Source: Antedon mediterranea (taxonomy: Eukaryota > Echinodermata > Crinoidea > Comatulida > Antedonidae). From it: 64,000 nucleotides of DNA. The stretch's first letter is position 1; each line of letters starts with the position of its first letter. The notes beneath the pieces are model-generated. The model searched no databases and had not been told where the DNA came from. It saw nothing but the letters and a program-made list of their open reading frames with translations. The position numbers and the translations under genes were made by a program. Shown piece after piece: positions 33,261-45,600 of this stretch. The DNA lies in assembly GCF_964355755.1 (NCBI RefSeq), contig NC_092676.1:10522288-10586287 (forward strand). Direction: 5' to 3'.

Positions 33261-33634
33261 TTTGTATGTATTACAATTGTTTAATTTTCTTGTATAAGGT
33301 TTTATTTTACCTGTTTGTATTGTATGGATTGAGTGCAGAATCTGAAATACAAGAAAGTGAATTTATTTTCGAAAGACTTCAAACTCGAATTGAAGAAATA
33401 TGGAAATATCTTTTGGTGCAAAGATAGTATTTATTATCATTTATATTATATTTCTAAAAATTAACGTAATTAATTTCTTTATTTTACAAAGGAAAACGTA
33501 TTTATAACGTAGATGGAGGAACATAGTATTTTAAAAACAATTCTTAATTGAGCTAAATTGTATTAAATAAATATTATGACATGTGGTGAATATTAACCAG
33601 AAGGTCAAAGTGTGGATTTCCTAATACACATCCT

Positions 33635-34055
33635 AATTTTCAGTATGTCACCAGGCGGCTTATTATAATTTCTTCTATGCCTATAAATTCATAAATTTGC
33701 AAGCATAGATAACCTCTATACCGGCCGGCCGGTGATATACTGTAAGTTGATTAATTTAAATTTAAACTTTAAAAATGAAGACATCTGAAGAATAATAAAA
33801 CGCCGCGCCAACTAAGATTCGAATGAATATTCAATAATTAATGTTATACGCATATGCATGTGCCTGCGCATTTATGTATTTTGGTGACATCTGTGCGCGT
33901 GAGTTTCTATTACATGTAGATCTATCGCGTGATAACAAACATAATGTACCGCAGAAAGTCGTCCCTACCGAAATTCGAACACGAAACCTTCTGCTTAATA
34001 TGCAGATGTCCTAGGCATTAGACCACTGGGGCTTTTATGGTATTGTTCACTGTAA
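33635..34055. mobile_element. SINE family 1 remnants: a plus-strand tail and a minus-strand head
   Basis: TTTCAGTATGTCACCAGGCGG (in two parts, TTTCAGTATG and TCACCAGGCGG) at ~33638 is the family tail on the plus strand. At 34052-33950 on the minus strand is a tRNA-like head, GCCCCAGTGGTCTAATG, with a B-box-like GTGTTCGAATTTC. Confidence 0.6.
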
Positions 34056-34059
34056 AAAA

Positions 34060-35850
34060 TATTCGAATTTTACACCATATTATCGAGTAAATTTGTTTCC
34101 TCCTTGGAGAAAACTCTCCTTAAAGTTTTTAAGATTGCAAGTACCCCAACACTGGGAAAGTCCGACGGTTACACTACGAAAGGGGTAAACTTACTCCGGA
34201 AAAGTTTTCCACAAATGAGCGTGAAATGTATTACACTGGATTCACAAGAAGTGTGGAAAGCATGCGAAATGATGACTGTCGCGTGGAACAAGTCCATTAT
34301 TTTAAATAATTATTTTTATTTTGCATATAAGACCTATTTTTGTATCAGAAAAGCCTACTATATACAGCTAAAGTAGATGTTATCAGCCATGGGCTAAAAT
34401 ATGAAAACAATTAGGTAAGCTTAAAAGTAGGCCCTAGTTAAGTTTAGCCTAACTGGTGGGGTCTGCTCTGTAGGCGCACAGTGCACGAGGGTATTGTGAA
34501 GTGTAATCAGCCTAGTAGGCTTGGTCTAGGCCTGATGACTTTTACATTGCTTAGCCTAGATTTCCGTATGAATACATTGTTTTTATTGTTATTTATTATT
34601 ATCAGTTTCAGTTTCAGTTTCAGTTTATTTTCCATTTCAATTTCTGAACATAAGATAAACAACTTATATGGATGGATACCCGTAAGAGCGAAGCTCGTTT
34701 GCCGGTCACCCATTAGTGCAGTGACATTACAGACAACATAAAGACAAGACAAAGGTGCAATACATAACAAGACATTGTGAACACTTGTGTTTGCAACCTC
34801 TTGGATAAAATAATATATTTATATAAAGGAGAAAATTAGATATGATATTTCTTTTTGATCATACATTGATAATTTTTAAATTACTTCTTAAGAAGTTTAA
34901 CATGAAGATTACATATAGTTATTTTTATTTTTACTAGTACATGGTAATAAAATCTGAATATCATCTTTTAGATAAAAAATGTAATAGATTTACATACACA
35001 CACATATATACTGTATGTATATATACATATTGATTAAGTAAACTTAAATAATGTTACTCTACTAATTAAATAGTATAACATAATATTACTGATACGTTGA
35101 TAATAAACTGTAAATATATTTCTTCTTAAATAAACTTAAGGTACATTGGTTCTTAATAAAATTGCTTATATCATTCCACAATATAGGTCCTTGCCATTAT
35201 TGTATGCCTAAATGTAGCCGACATGATCTAGCCCAGTTAAATTGTTAGTTGATTATCTTTGATTTAATTGTATTTTGCAGGTGACGGTTGAAGTCATTTA
35301 ATTGAAGATTTTTTTTAAAGGCCAGCTCACTTTACTGAAGACCAAGTTAATTTCTGTGTTTTTTGCAAGTAGGCCTAATATATTTTCATTAACAATAAAC
35401 TATTTTCAGAATATTTTTTTAAAAATAGAATAGTACATGGTATGTCTATTGAATTATAAACAAAACGAAAATAATAAATATTATTGTTTGAATTGAGTTC
35501 ATCTCTGTAAATTTATTTTTTATTTTGATCAATAAAAAATCATGTGATTTCTTAAATATATTTTTCTATCTTGTTTCTGTTTTTGAGGAAAACCTACTTA
35601 AATCGACATTTTGGTGCAACAAGATTACCCAAATAGTTGGTTGATACTTTGCTGCCACCAAAAACTGGTGTAAAAAACGATTTCATTACAAGTTGGCTAT
35701 TGTAACCCGAAATACCCGGGTAAACTTATTTTTCCCTGACCAAGGAAAATCCAATTTCCCAAAAAGGGAAAATCAGTATTTACTCCACTAATTGGTGGAA
35801 GCCTGATGGCACCCACTTTATGGGGGTAAATTAAGCATATATTTTTTTAC
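34060..35850. other. non-coding stretch, no gene recognised
   Basis: AT-rich intergenic DNA. It includes a short TTTCAG repeat at ~34602-34626 and a possible retroposon tail to 34780. Frames present are short and unconvincing. Confidence 0.45.
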
Positions 35851-35851
35851 A

Positions 35852-36110
35852 GTGTTCAAACGGCGGAACAGTACTAATCCCTTAATTGTACGCATGCAAA
35901 GAAGGCATAGGTTGGTGAATAGAGGTTGGAGAGAGTAAGAGAAGGAAGAAGATAGCTCCGTAGATACAAACAATTTTGGAATGGAACTAAAAAAAAACCA
36001 AATCAAGGTGGTTAATTTTAAAACTTAAATTTAGGTAGTCAATGAAATAATTTTACCGATCTGGGAGTATGTTCCTTAATGTTAAGTCCAAAAGGTTTTA
36101 TCGTAAAATT
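35852..36110. other. intergenic DNA with a SINE-start-like scrap
   Basis: The minus strand carries AGTACTGTTCCGCCG near 35855-35875, like the start of SINE family 1, without its body. Confidence 0.35.
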
Positions 36111-36395
36111 GAGGGACTGGTGCTGTTCCGCCGTACCACGCCAAGAATGTTAAAGAGTCGCTATCCAATCGGGTTTGAACAATACCATGAAAGTCCCAGT
36201 GGTCTAATGGTCAGGACATCTGCATATCAAGCAGAAGGTTCCGGGTTAGAGTCTCGGTTGGGGAGACTTTTCCTTGTTCTCACAGATTTCCTCATCTTAT
36301 CGTTTCAAATTAATTAATTAAATTTCAGTATATCACCGGGTGGTTTTGAATTAATGTTCATTGCCTAATGTGTTTATATATATAAAAGTATCTCT
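36111..36395 (+). mobile_element. tRNA-derived SINE, family 1, copy A
   Basis: A 5' leader (GGGACTGGTGCTGTTCCGCC) is followed by a tRNA-like 36193-36265 with A-box TGGTCTAATGG and an eroded B-box GGTTAGAGTCT. The tail contains ATATCACCGGG and a TATATA end. The anticodon-loop position reads ATC between 5-bp TCTGC/GCAGA arms, so an Asp-type ancestor is possible. Confidence 0.82.
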
Positions 36396-36475
36396 TCGGA
36401 GATCCCGCCTCGTGAATAAAAATACTGAAAGACGAGGGCGTATCAATTTGATCTCTGGTGCGCGTGCGTACAACT

Positions 36476-36755
36476 GAGGACTAGTGCTGTTCCGCCGTAC
36501 CACGCCGAGAATGTTAAAGAGTCGCTATCCAATCGGGTTTGAACAATACCATGAAAGCCCCAGTGGTCTAATAGTTAGGACATCATCTGCATATCAAGGA
36601 GAAGGTCCGGGTTCGAGTCTCGGTTGGGGGGACTTTTTCTCATTCTCACAGATCTGGATATATTCCTCATCTTATCGTTTCAAATTAATTAAATTTCAGT
36701 ATATCACCGGACGGTTTAGAATTCATGTTCTGTGCATGATGTGTTCCGTATTTTT
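36476..36755 (+). mobile_element. tRNA-derived SINE, family 1, copy B
   Basis: It is a near repeat of copy A 365 bp downstream. The tRNA-like part (36557-36631) keeps a perfect B-box GGTTCGAGTCT but has a 3-bp ATC duplication in the anticodon arm. A and B differ by small indels, so two separate insertions are likelier than a recent tandem duplication. Confidence 0.82.
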
Positions 36756-37447
36756 AGTTACAATTAATTCCGTGGGTTGAAATTTAAATATTGTTCAGCA
36801 ATAAGAAATAATTATTTGAATAGATCAGAATGTTGGTTATTAAAATGCTGGTGATGATGTCACTGCCAATAATATAAGTAAGTGTACTGCTAACTAATCT
36901 ATTTATTGTTTAAATCTGGACACATTTTCGAAATACGCACAACAATACAAAGCAGAAAGAAACGTAGTTCGGTCACTATAGAGAGAAAGTGCAACTCATA
37001 TACTTGTCTTATTTATTTTTAAGTAAGGGCTTTTCTTTAAAATCTAATTTAAATTGGAGATATGACGAATGAATGATTTAAAAACACCTTTTTTTAATTA
37101 CACAGTACTGTAGTTTCGAAATATTACAATTTACAAACCAGAGTTATTGTACATTATTATAAGGGGAGACCAAAAGCAAGATATTTCAACAAACTCTTTT
37201 ACAAAACAATGAGGGACTGTACATTAACAGTAATAGTGAGGTGTACATTATTATTATAACATTAAATTTAAATGTTATATATACTAAGTAAAATAACATT
37301 TATTCAATATTTAAAGTAGTACCTACATTTTCTACCCTTTTTGAAATAATGAACCATTCCATAGAAAATACCAACGATTGTTATCAGCAAATCAGGCACT
37401 GTGTTAGTCTCTCCTATCTCGTTCGGATGTACAAGTTTTAAGTAAAC
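36756..37447 (+). promoter_or_regulatory. 5' flank and presumed promoter/leader of SLC22-like gene B
   Basis: No gene or bounded repeat lies between SINE copy B and the gene B start codon. The promoter and 5' untranslated region should be here, but no specific element could be assigned. Confidence 0.35.
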
Positions 37448-37834
37448 ATGAAGTTTGACGATTTAGTTAAGTATGTTGGAGAGTTTGGTTTCTATCAGAA
37501 AGCGATAATCGCTACTATGTGTTTATCTAATATTCCTGCCGCTTTTCATCAAATGGGTCAAATATTTTTTGCCGCAAATGTTGATTTTTGGTGTACAACA
37601 TCAGAATTTGAAAGTATAGACTGTCCGTCTTCGTGGAATTTTACCAAACAGCAATGTGAAAAGGAAAAATTGTCATTTCTAATGCCAACGGAAGGAGAAG
37701 GCTGTCTGCGATTTACGAATACAACGACAGAATCATTTTTAGCCGGAGATAAACCAACAGGTAACTGGCCCATTAGCCGATGTGAGCATTGGAATTATGA
37801 TAGGACAGATTACAAATCAACTATTATTCAAGAG
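37448..37834 (+). CDS. gene B coding exon 1 (residues 1-129)
   Basis: TM1 and the large extracellular loop, nine residues shorter than in gene A because the poly-Asp stretch is absent. Donor GTAAGG, phase 0. Confidence 0.93.
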
Positions 37835-40800
37835 GTAAGGTTGCGGTATGTTAGAGGGTTAGGTCTACGATAAAACGGAATTCATTCGGTTTCTATTAAT
37901 GATATCGATTGTTCGTGTGTTGCGTCCCGGATGAAATGTTCGCGCAATTAGCTAAAGATCAGTATTTTACAAAAATTGATCTAAATAAATGATATTAGCA
38001 AATACCAATGGCTCCTGATTGTAAACATTTGACTGCGTTTATAATACATGAAGGACTGTATGAGTTAAAATGTACTCCTTGGTTTGAATATATATATATA
38101 AAAAATAGATATTAGGCCTACCAATTATAAACCCATCCAATGTAATCGTAAATAATATTAGGCCTACCAATTATAAACCCATCCAATGTAATCGTAAATA
38201 AAGCGACATCCTTTTAATCATGTCTACTCAGTAGTCCGCACCGACATTATCCTTCCCCATTATAACTTGAATCCGACCCCGAAAAGGTTGCAAAGCTATT
38301 AAAATTCTGCCATTTTCCACTCGAGAATTATTTTGTTAATGGTTTATGATCGGTTTCAATTATAAATTTCGTTTGTTTGAACACTCCAAACGATAGCTAA
38401 GCATACACACATATTCCTCCAGTCTCTTGTAAGCAATGTCGCTCCCACACCTACATCGGATGCGTCTGTTCTTAAAACAAACGTTTTGTTAATTTCAGGT
38501 AATTGTAAAATTGGTGAACTACATAACTTGTTTATAATGAATGGAAGGACCAATAACACTTTTCTTGGGCAAGAAATAATATTTGAATTTCTTTAACCTT
38601 TCAAATACCTCTGAGACTTTTCTTATATGTTCCTCCTAAGTCTCAGAAATATATGTTTTATCAGCAAAAATATGTTTTTTTTTAACTGTATTAATCATAA
38701 TTATCCTCATAGATTTTACGATATGATAAATGTAATGTTAATGTCTATAACTACAACACTAGGTCATCCTCCTATATTCATCTCCCAAAACACAGGATTA
38801 TATAATATTTCACCAAAGTATTAGATACTCTGGTGAAGACATTGGAATGTTTTGCCTCTTTTGTTCCAAAACATACAAAATGTTAAACAGTTAAAAAAAT
38901 ATTGCAAACTATTATTTATTATCAAACAAATTTGTTTTGTTTGCTTTTGAATGTTTTGTTTTGGCGTTCCTGACACAAGATTTTTCTTTATTGGTGACGC
39001 CCCACTTTTGGAAATAAATGTTAATTTTGATTGATGATTGATTGGATGAGGATAACATCTATGTAATTATGAACCTTCGTTATACCTTTTAATAATTTAC
39101 GCATTACCTGACTAAATAAAAAGTAGCAGCAGCAGCGTGCACTAGGCCAATATCGCAGCAAATTCTATTAGACCCATCTGGCTTCTTCACAACGAACACA
39201 GGACTAGCATATGCACTACTACTAGTTGATACCACTCCCATTCTAAACATCTCCTGCACCTATTTTCATATCCACTTTCAAGTTATATGGGATAGGGTAT
39301 GTTTTATTACGAACTGGTTTGCATTAACCACTATCTTATGTTCTCCAAGGTGAGTATGCTCTGATTTATCTGTCAGAACAACATAATCAAATCTTGTTTT
39401 TTATTTAATTTTGGATTAATGTTAACATCACTCACACTTTCACCTTGGTGGACCAAACTACAGCAAATCATCATTGGCATAACTTTTCAACTCAGATGCA
39501 TCTACAACGAATGAACTTTGCTCTTCTTCAATTACTAAAGTGCATGCAATATCATATACGCTTTGACAACATGCCATAGGAATTGGTCTACCCTTATATT
39601 GTTTTAACATATGGAGGATTTATGACTCATATTTATGATATAGTTTAACGAATTTACCTTACCAATCACAGGGAATGGTTCCTTATAATGTATTAAAAGT
39701 TTATTATTGTCGGTTGGAAGCAATCATTTACTTCTAGACATTTGCGCGCTTATTGATAAGGTTTGAAACGATTCGCTGCACGTGCGAGGTTTTCACGAAC
39801 CAATTCACACGTTCTCTCTAACCGTTCTGGTTAGTAATGGATCAATATATCTATCCCAATCAGTAGGGCGTTCTTCGCTCATTATTTTTCAACATGGGCT
39901 TTAACGTTCCAGTAAACATTTCTCCTAACCCGTTGCACATTGTATGATATGACGTGGTATTTACACTACGTATAGATAACAAACGGTTAATTAACCCAGA
40001 CGTGACTTGCGAACCCGTATCGCCAAGTATTTCGGAATCCTAACCTAGAATACATAAATACGAGCATTTTGCTACCGTTCCCATATTAATATTCTTAATA
40101 GGTATTGCTTCCGGATATCGTGTCGCATAGTCTACCAACAACAGAATATATAATGTCCCCTTGTAGTCGTTGGTTTGATTGGCTTTGAAAAGGTTCCTCC
40201 ATTGTAGGCATTTCATCCACTGGCTCTTTTAGATACTGTTCGCTGGCATATGTCGCACGACGACGTACATCGGATTGCAACCCAGGCCAAACACATTTTT
40301 TTTAAATGTTGTAATTGGTTTTCTTACCCCTAGGTGACCGCCTAATACAGATTCATTGGCCAACTGCAAAACTACCCCTCTACGAGTTTTAGGAACAACT
40401 ATTTGTCTTACTAATTTACCAATTTCCACATTAGGAGACACATTCTCTCTTACTTTATTATCTCCATAAGAAGAAATTACAGTAGCTTGCAAAACAACAG
40501 GGTAAAACATATACATACAAATAAAAGATCAGACCACCTCACAAGTTACCTTTTATGATCTTCATTTAAGAAAACAATACCCTTAGCTACAAAAGAATCA
40601 CGGTATCTCTTGGTGGCAAAAGTAGGAACTCTCATACGTCCACTTCTGGGAATAAAATGCCTGACAATCACATCATGGAGAGGATGAGTCTCATCAGTTA
40701 TTATAATTATGACAAAACACATTTGTAACCATGACTCTAAAAAGAGAGTCAGCAGAAGGCAAACAGACACCAGTGATTCTGCTAATTTTAAGCGTTCCTT

Positions 40801-42659
40801 TTTTTAAGACAGTACATACGAGTATTTAATTTCTTGCTAATATATTCTAAATGTTTAGAAAATTTAATTTAATTTATCATCAAAAATCACTCCTAGGTAC
40901 TTATACCTACATTCTTTCTCTACTTTCAATGATAATAACATCAGCAGATGCCTTTAATTTAGTGCGAAAATCTATAACCATTTCCTAGGTCTCTGCAACA
41001 TTAAGTTGAAGATAGTTTATATTACAGAACATACAAAATAGTCAATTTCATATTTATAATGAATATAGTTGTCATGTTTGATAAAACCGAGGATGGAACA
41101 TTCCCAAAAATTATGCTAGGAATATGGTTTGTACTTACGAGCACGTAATTTCTTTCGTATTCCACCTGCTTTCCCGCGTTTTCTGATCCTTATTTGTCGG
41201 TTCATTTCGTCTCTTGGGTAAAAACTCGTCAAAGTTCACAACAGAACATGGTTTGTTCAGGGCGTGTAAATCTTCCAGTGAATAAACAATACACAAGAGG
41301 AAAAGCAAATACAGTAAAAATCCACAAATACTACGTTTAAACATAAAGAAGAAAGCACAGACTACAGCACAGCACATCACAACACCAACATCAAAAGCAC
41401 AGACAAACCACACAGTGGCGTATCCAGGATGTTGAAGTTGCCGACAAAATCAGTGTCATTACCTGTACTGTAAATGCCTCAATATATGTTCTAGGATTGC
41501 ATAGTCATGTTGTCTTATATGGGATAACGATGCAAAATTAAGACCAAATTAAACATTATCTGTTAGTATGTTGTATTAATATTACAATAAAGGAAGAATT
41601 ACGAAAATCTGATTTGTAGTTTTTGAAATATAGGGTCTAAAACATCGCCGAAAATGATCGTTTTTAGCCACGAAAGAAGTAAAACAACTTGCGGCCTCAG
41701 TCGACTATTCTATTAACTACGCCATTTTTGGTTAAAATAATTACATATAATTACGTTTTTTAGTAATTTATTTTATATATCACCATTGGAAATATCAATA
41801 AAACATGTTATTAAATGCTTATGAAATATATAAAGTTGTTTAATTAACGGAATTCGGACAAATTCATTGCTCTAACTTTGTATAGTACCGATCAGAGAGA
41901 GCCATGTGATTTTATGGTAAACGCGCAAGAGAAAACATTCCGCTGCCGGTGATTCGCATTCACCAATTAAATCAGCCAGAATCCAAAATCATTCAACAGT
42001 GAGCAATGCCAATCACGGGAAAGCCCAGCGTTGATTGGCTTACGATGGCATCATATCACAATATGGTGGTTTTGTAGTTGAGCCTCGCGGAATATTCTGT
42101 TCCAAAAATGAAATACATGGATTTTTGTTATGGTATGTGTGCCTTTTCTTTAAAAAATGTGAATAATAAAGGCCTCATATCGAGAAAAAAACGGGGCTTT
42201 TGGCAAATATATTTTAGGGAAAAAAGCACATGGCATGTGGAACTATATAATCTTAGCGTAGGAAGACATACAAATCCCAGGTCATGAGAGGCTCAACTAC
42301 AAAAACAATCTAGCGCGTACGGCCGTACGTGCTAGATGATAAGATATTTTAACCACATTTTTTTCGTGGTTGGTTAGATGTAATGAAAATTTAAAATAGT
42401 TGATCTGAAGGGAATGATATGATATGTAAATAAACAAACACTCAAAAGAATTATGTTTACAGTTCAACTATTGTCAGAATAATAGTTTATTCTTATTTGC
42501 CTAACTTTATTTTTCCCCGGTACTTTTGTTTGCCGACGGACGCGATGATGTGCCGACGGACACAAAATCAGGGCCCCCCCACTGGATACGCCACTGAAAC
42601 TACAAAACAAGCAAGCTAAACGTCGTCCGCAGGAGCAGCGCCGTAACACGTCTGTTCTC

Positions 42660-42695
<36 letters not shown>

Positions 42696-45600
42696 GTTTA
42701 TCCCCCGCTTTGCCAAATCTCTAACTTTCCCCAATGTAGAGTCATAATACTGGTCCTCGATTAACCTTTTCTGAGTCACATCAATTGGTAGGCCTATAGG
42801 GGAGTAGCTAATTTTAATTGTCTAAGTGGTTTTCTCGCGGCATTTTGTTGGCTTCTGGTCATGGTTCCGCATTTCTAATACCATTAACGACATTTTATTT
42901 TCTTTTATTTTACTGTTACTAATTTTTTCAGGATTATTCGGATTCCTTACCCCTGTAACATTTCCAAAAATTAATCGAAATACATTATTTTCCATACAAA
43001 TCGCCTTTACTGGTCAGGACACAATTGAGGTATTAAAATTAGCTGTAGCCAAACGCCTTACAGTTTTATCTATCAATACACAAGTACTAAATTCCCGTTA
43101 GTTGTTCAGGTTTCGCAAAGGATCGTTTCATCACGACACTACTACAACCAGAGTCACGCAAAACTTCGGTAATATCATTTTCTACTAAACCTTTCCACAC
43201 AGGCATACCCGGATTACTTCCACATGCCGCTGTTAGAATAGGCAATTTATGACCGCAGTTAAGAATCCATCTTTCATAGCAGGTTCAAAATGGGAATGAG
43301 GTCGTTCACAACCACACACGCATGGCTAAAATCAGCTCTATGTCTATTCTTCTGCAAAAATAACAAGGCTCGACCCACGGCTGGTTGCTGACCAAACTGA
43401 TTATAACTAAGTTTTGCACGCCCAGGTGGTAGCCCAAAATGTTGACCCTGCTTTGGTACATACTTATTACCCTTATTTGTTGTATTTAGAATCTAAATAA
43501 ATTCCTATCATTTGAATCAGATTGAATAAAAGGTAGGCTTACACATGGATACATTGAAACAGTAAATTTTTTTGTAACATATTTACATTGCAAAACAATT
43601 ATATATATTTGATTTTTAAGTATAATATATAAATTATAAAATATTATATTTATTTGAATTTGTATAAACCTACTGTATTGGGAATTATGTCAACGAACGA
43701 CCAACCAAAGGCAGATATACCATATTATATAACACCTAAATAAATTCCTGTTATTTGATTAGACGATTGTGGGTCACATGGCGTGCAATAGTACGCACTA
43801 TTAAATGATCGTTTAATAGTACTTTTTAAAACATTTTTGTGTACGAAAAAAAACCAAACGTTTCGCCGATGAAAAAAAAATCTAGTATACAAAAATGAGG
43901 GTATCACGAAACCTAAGACCACGAAAGCTAAGACCCCCTAAGACCTAAGATCACGAAAGCTAAGACCCAAGAACTAAGATTACAAATATTTATCTTTCGC
44001 ACCTGCCTTGTATATTAACTCCCAACATTTATTCTGAATACCACACCTTAGAATTAGCACTTTTATGAAAAAGAATCACATAAAAAGTAACAAATACATT
44101 TTTAAATTGATGATTTTACAGACGTTTTTCTCGCACACATACTGTTTGCGAATTTCGCATGACTAGCCTAACAGTACAGTAGGCCTACCCCATGTTCAAT
44201 GTTTTTGTTTCTATGGAACGTCAAAAGAGCAAAAATTATATAGAGGGCTGAAAACTCTATGGAGTCCATCTACAGTGATGGAACAATGTAAAATTAAAAT
44301 TGTAATGATAATACTGTAGTATAATCATGCTAGTACGAAGAAATAAATACTCGCAAATAAAATTTAATTTAAAAATCATGATATTAAATAAGTGTTTTGT
44401 TTCGTTTTTTTTTCTGTTTTTATTCTTGTACTATTATTGTTGCTCTTTTGGTGCTCCATAGAAACAAAAACATTGAGCATGATGAGTTACAGTATACAAA
44501 GAAACACGTCTGTAAAATCATCAATTTAAAGGATTTATTTATTTGTTTTTATGTGTTTCTCCTTCTGAAAGTACTTATAAGTTCTAATTTTAAAGTGTGG
44601 TATTCAGGATAAAGTTAGTTAACACATTTGGAGTCAAAATACAAAAAAAACATCCTCTGAACCAACACAATGGAGTAAATATATACCAACAAACAACCCG
44701 TCAAGTTTGTTTGTTGTAAAGAAAAAATATACATTTACTCAACGGGCGAAAATAACGTGAGTTTATCTATGTTTTGCGGTAGTATTTAATTATATTTATG
44801 GTAATAAATGAAACCTACTATGTTTAAAATTATGTATGGATAAGCAAGTATTGTTTTTAAGCTGTAGTATATCTTAGAATATGTAATCTTAGTTCTTGGG
44901 TCTTAGCTTTTGTGATCTTAGGTCTTAGGGGGTCTTAGCTTTCGTGGTCTGAGGTTTCGTGACACCTCCAAAAATGACTGTGAAATACAACAGCGCCACT
45001 TGTTGTGTCCTGCCTCAGTCTGTTTGTAAACACCACCACGAGATATGCAACAGCAGCAGATTTTTGTGTACGATTTGGAGATATAAATGTATTAATTTCA
45101 TTCAAAAAGGCATTTAAATTAGCTTTAGATCGTTTTTAGAAGTTTGATTAATTAATGGGGACATCCATACAAGACGTGGAATCGTTGAAAAAACCATAAT
45201 TAGCCTAGATAAGTTCCAATTTGTCTGTCAAGTTTTGCCTTTCAGCCAAGCTAGTACAACTGCCAGGTCTAGCCTAGGCTAGCTAGGCCTGTTAGTATTA
45301 GGCTAGGCTTAGCCTAGGCGTTTTAGCCTTGCTAGGCATATGATTGTTTGGTCGTCTGTTGACATAATTAACACAAGTAGGTGTGTCTATAAAATCCATA
45401 TAAATATAACATTTAATATGATATTAAAAACCAAATGTTACTGTTTTAATCAATGTGAATGAAATGTACTAGGCCTCTTGGCTAGGGCTACCTTTTATTT
45501 GATTCAAATGACAGGAATCAATTTAGATGTTATATAAAACAAACAATGAATGTTTTATATTCGTGTAATGGTGAAAGGTTATATCAACGAGGCAACGCCT

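Larger units (their letters stand above)
38230..43460 (-). mobile_element. second decayed integrase-before-RT Ty3/Gypsy element, gene B intron 1
   Basis: On the minus strand the order from high to low coordinate is a decayed zinc knuckle (~43380), protease DSG (~43150), integrase zinc finger and core (40516-39750), RT start (~39500-39130), then RT thumb and RNase H (38640-38356). This is gag, protease, integrase, RT, RNase H, the same order as at 24454-29241 but in a separate, inverted copy. A hAT-like element and a LINE fragment are inserted between protease and integrase. No LTRs were identified. Confidence 0.75.

Noticed and set aside
36193-36631. functional tRNA genes
   Set aside because: The tRNA-like parts are embedded in repeated SINE bodies with decayed arms.
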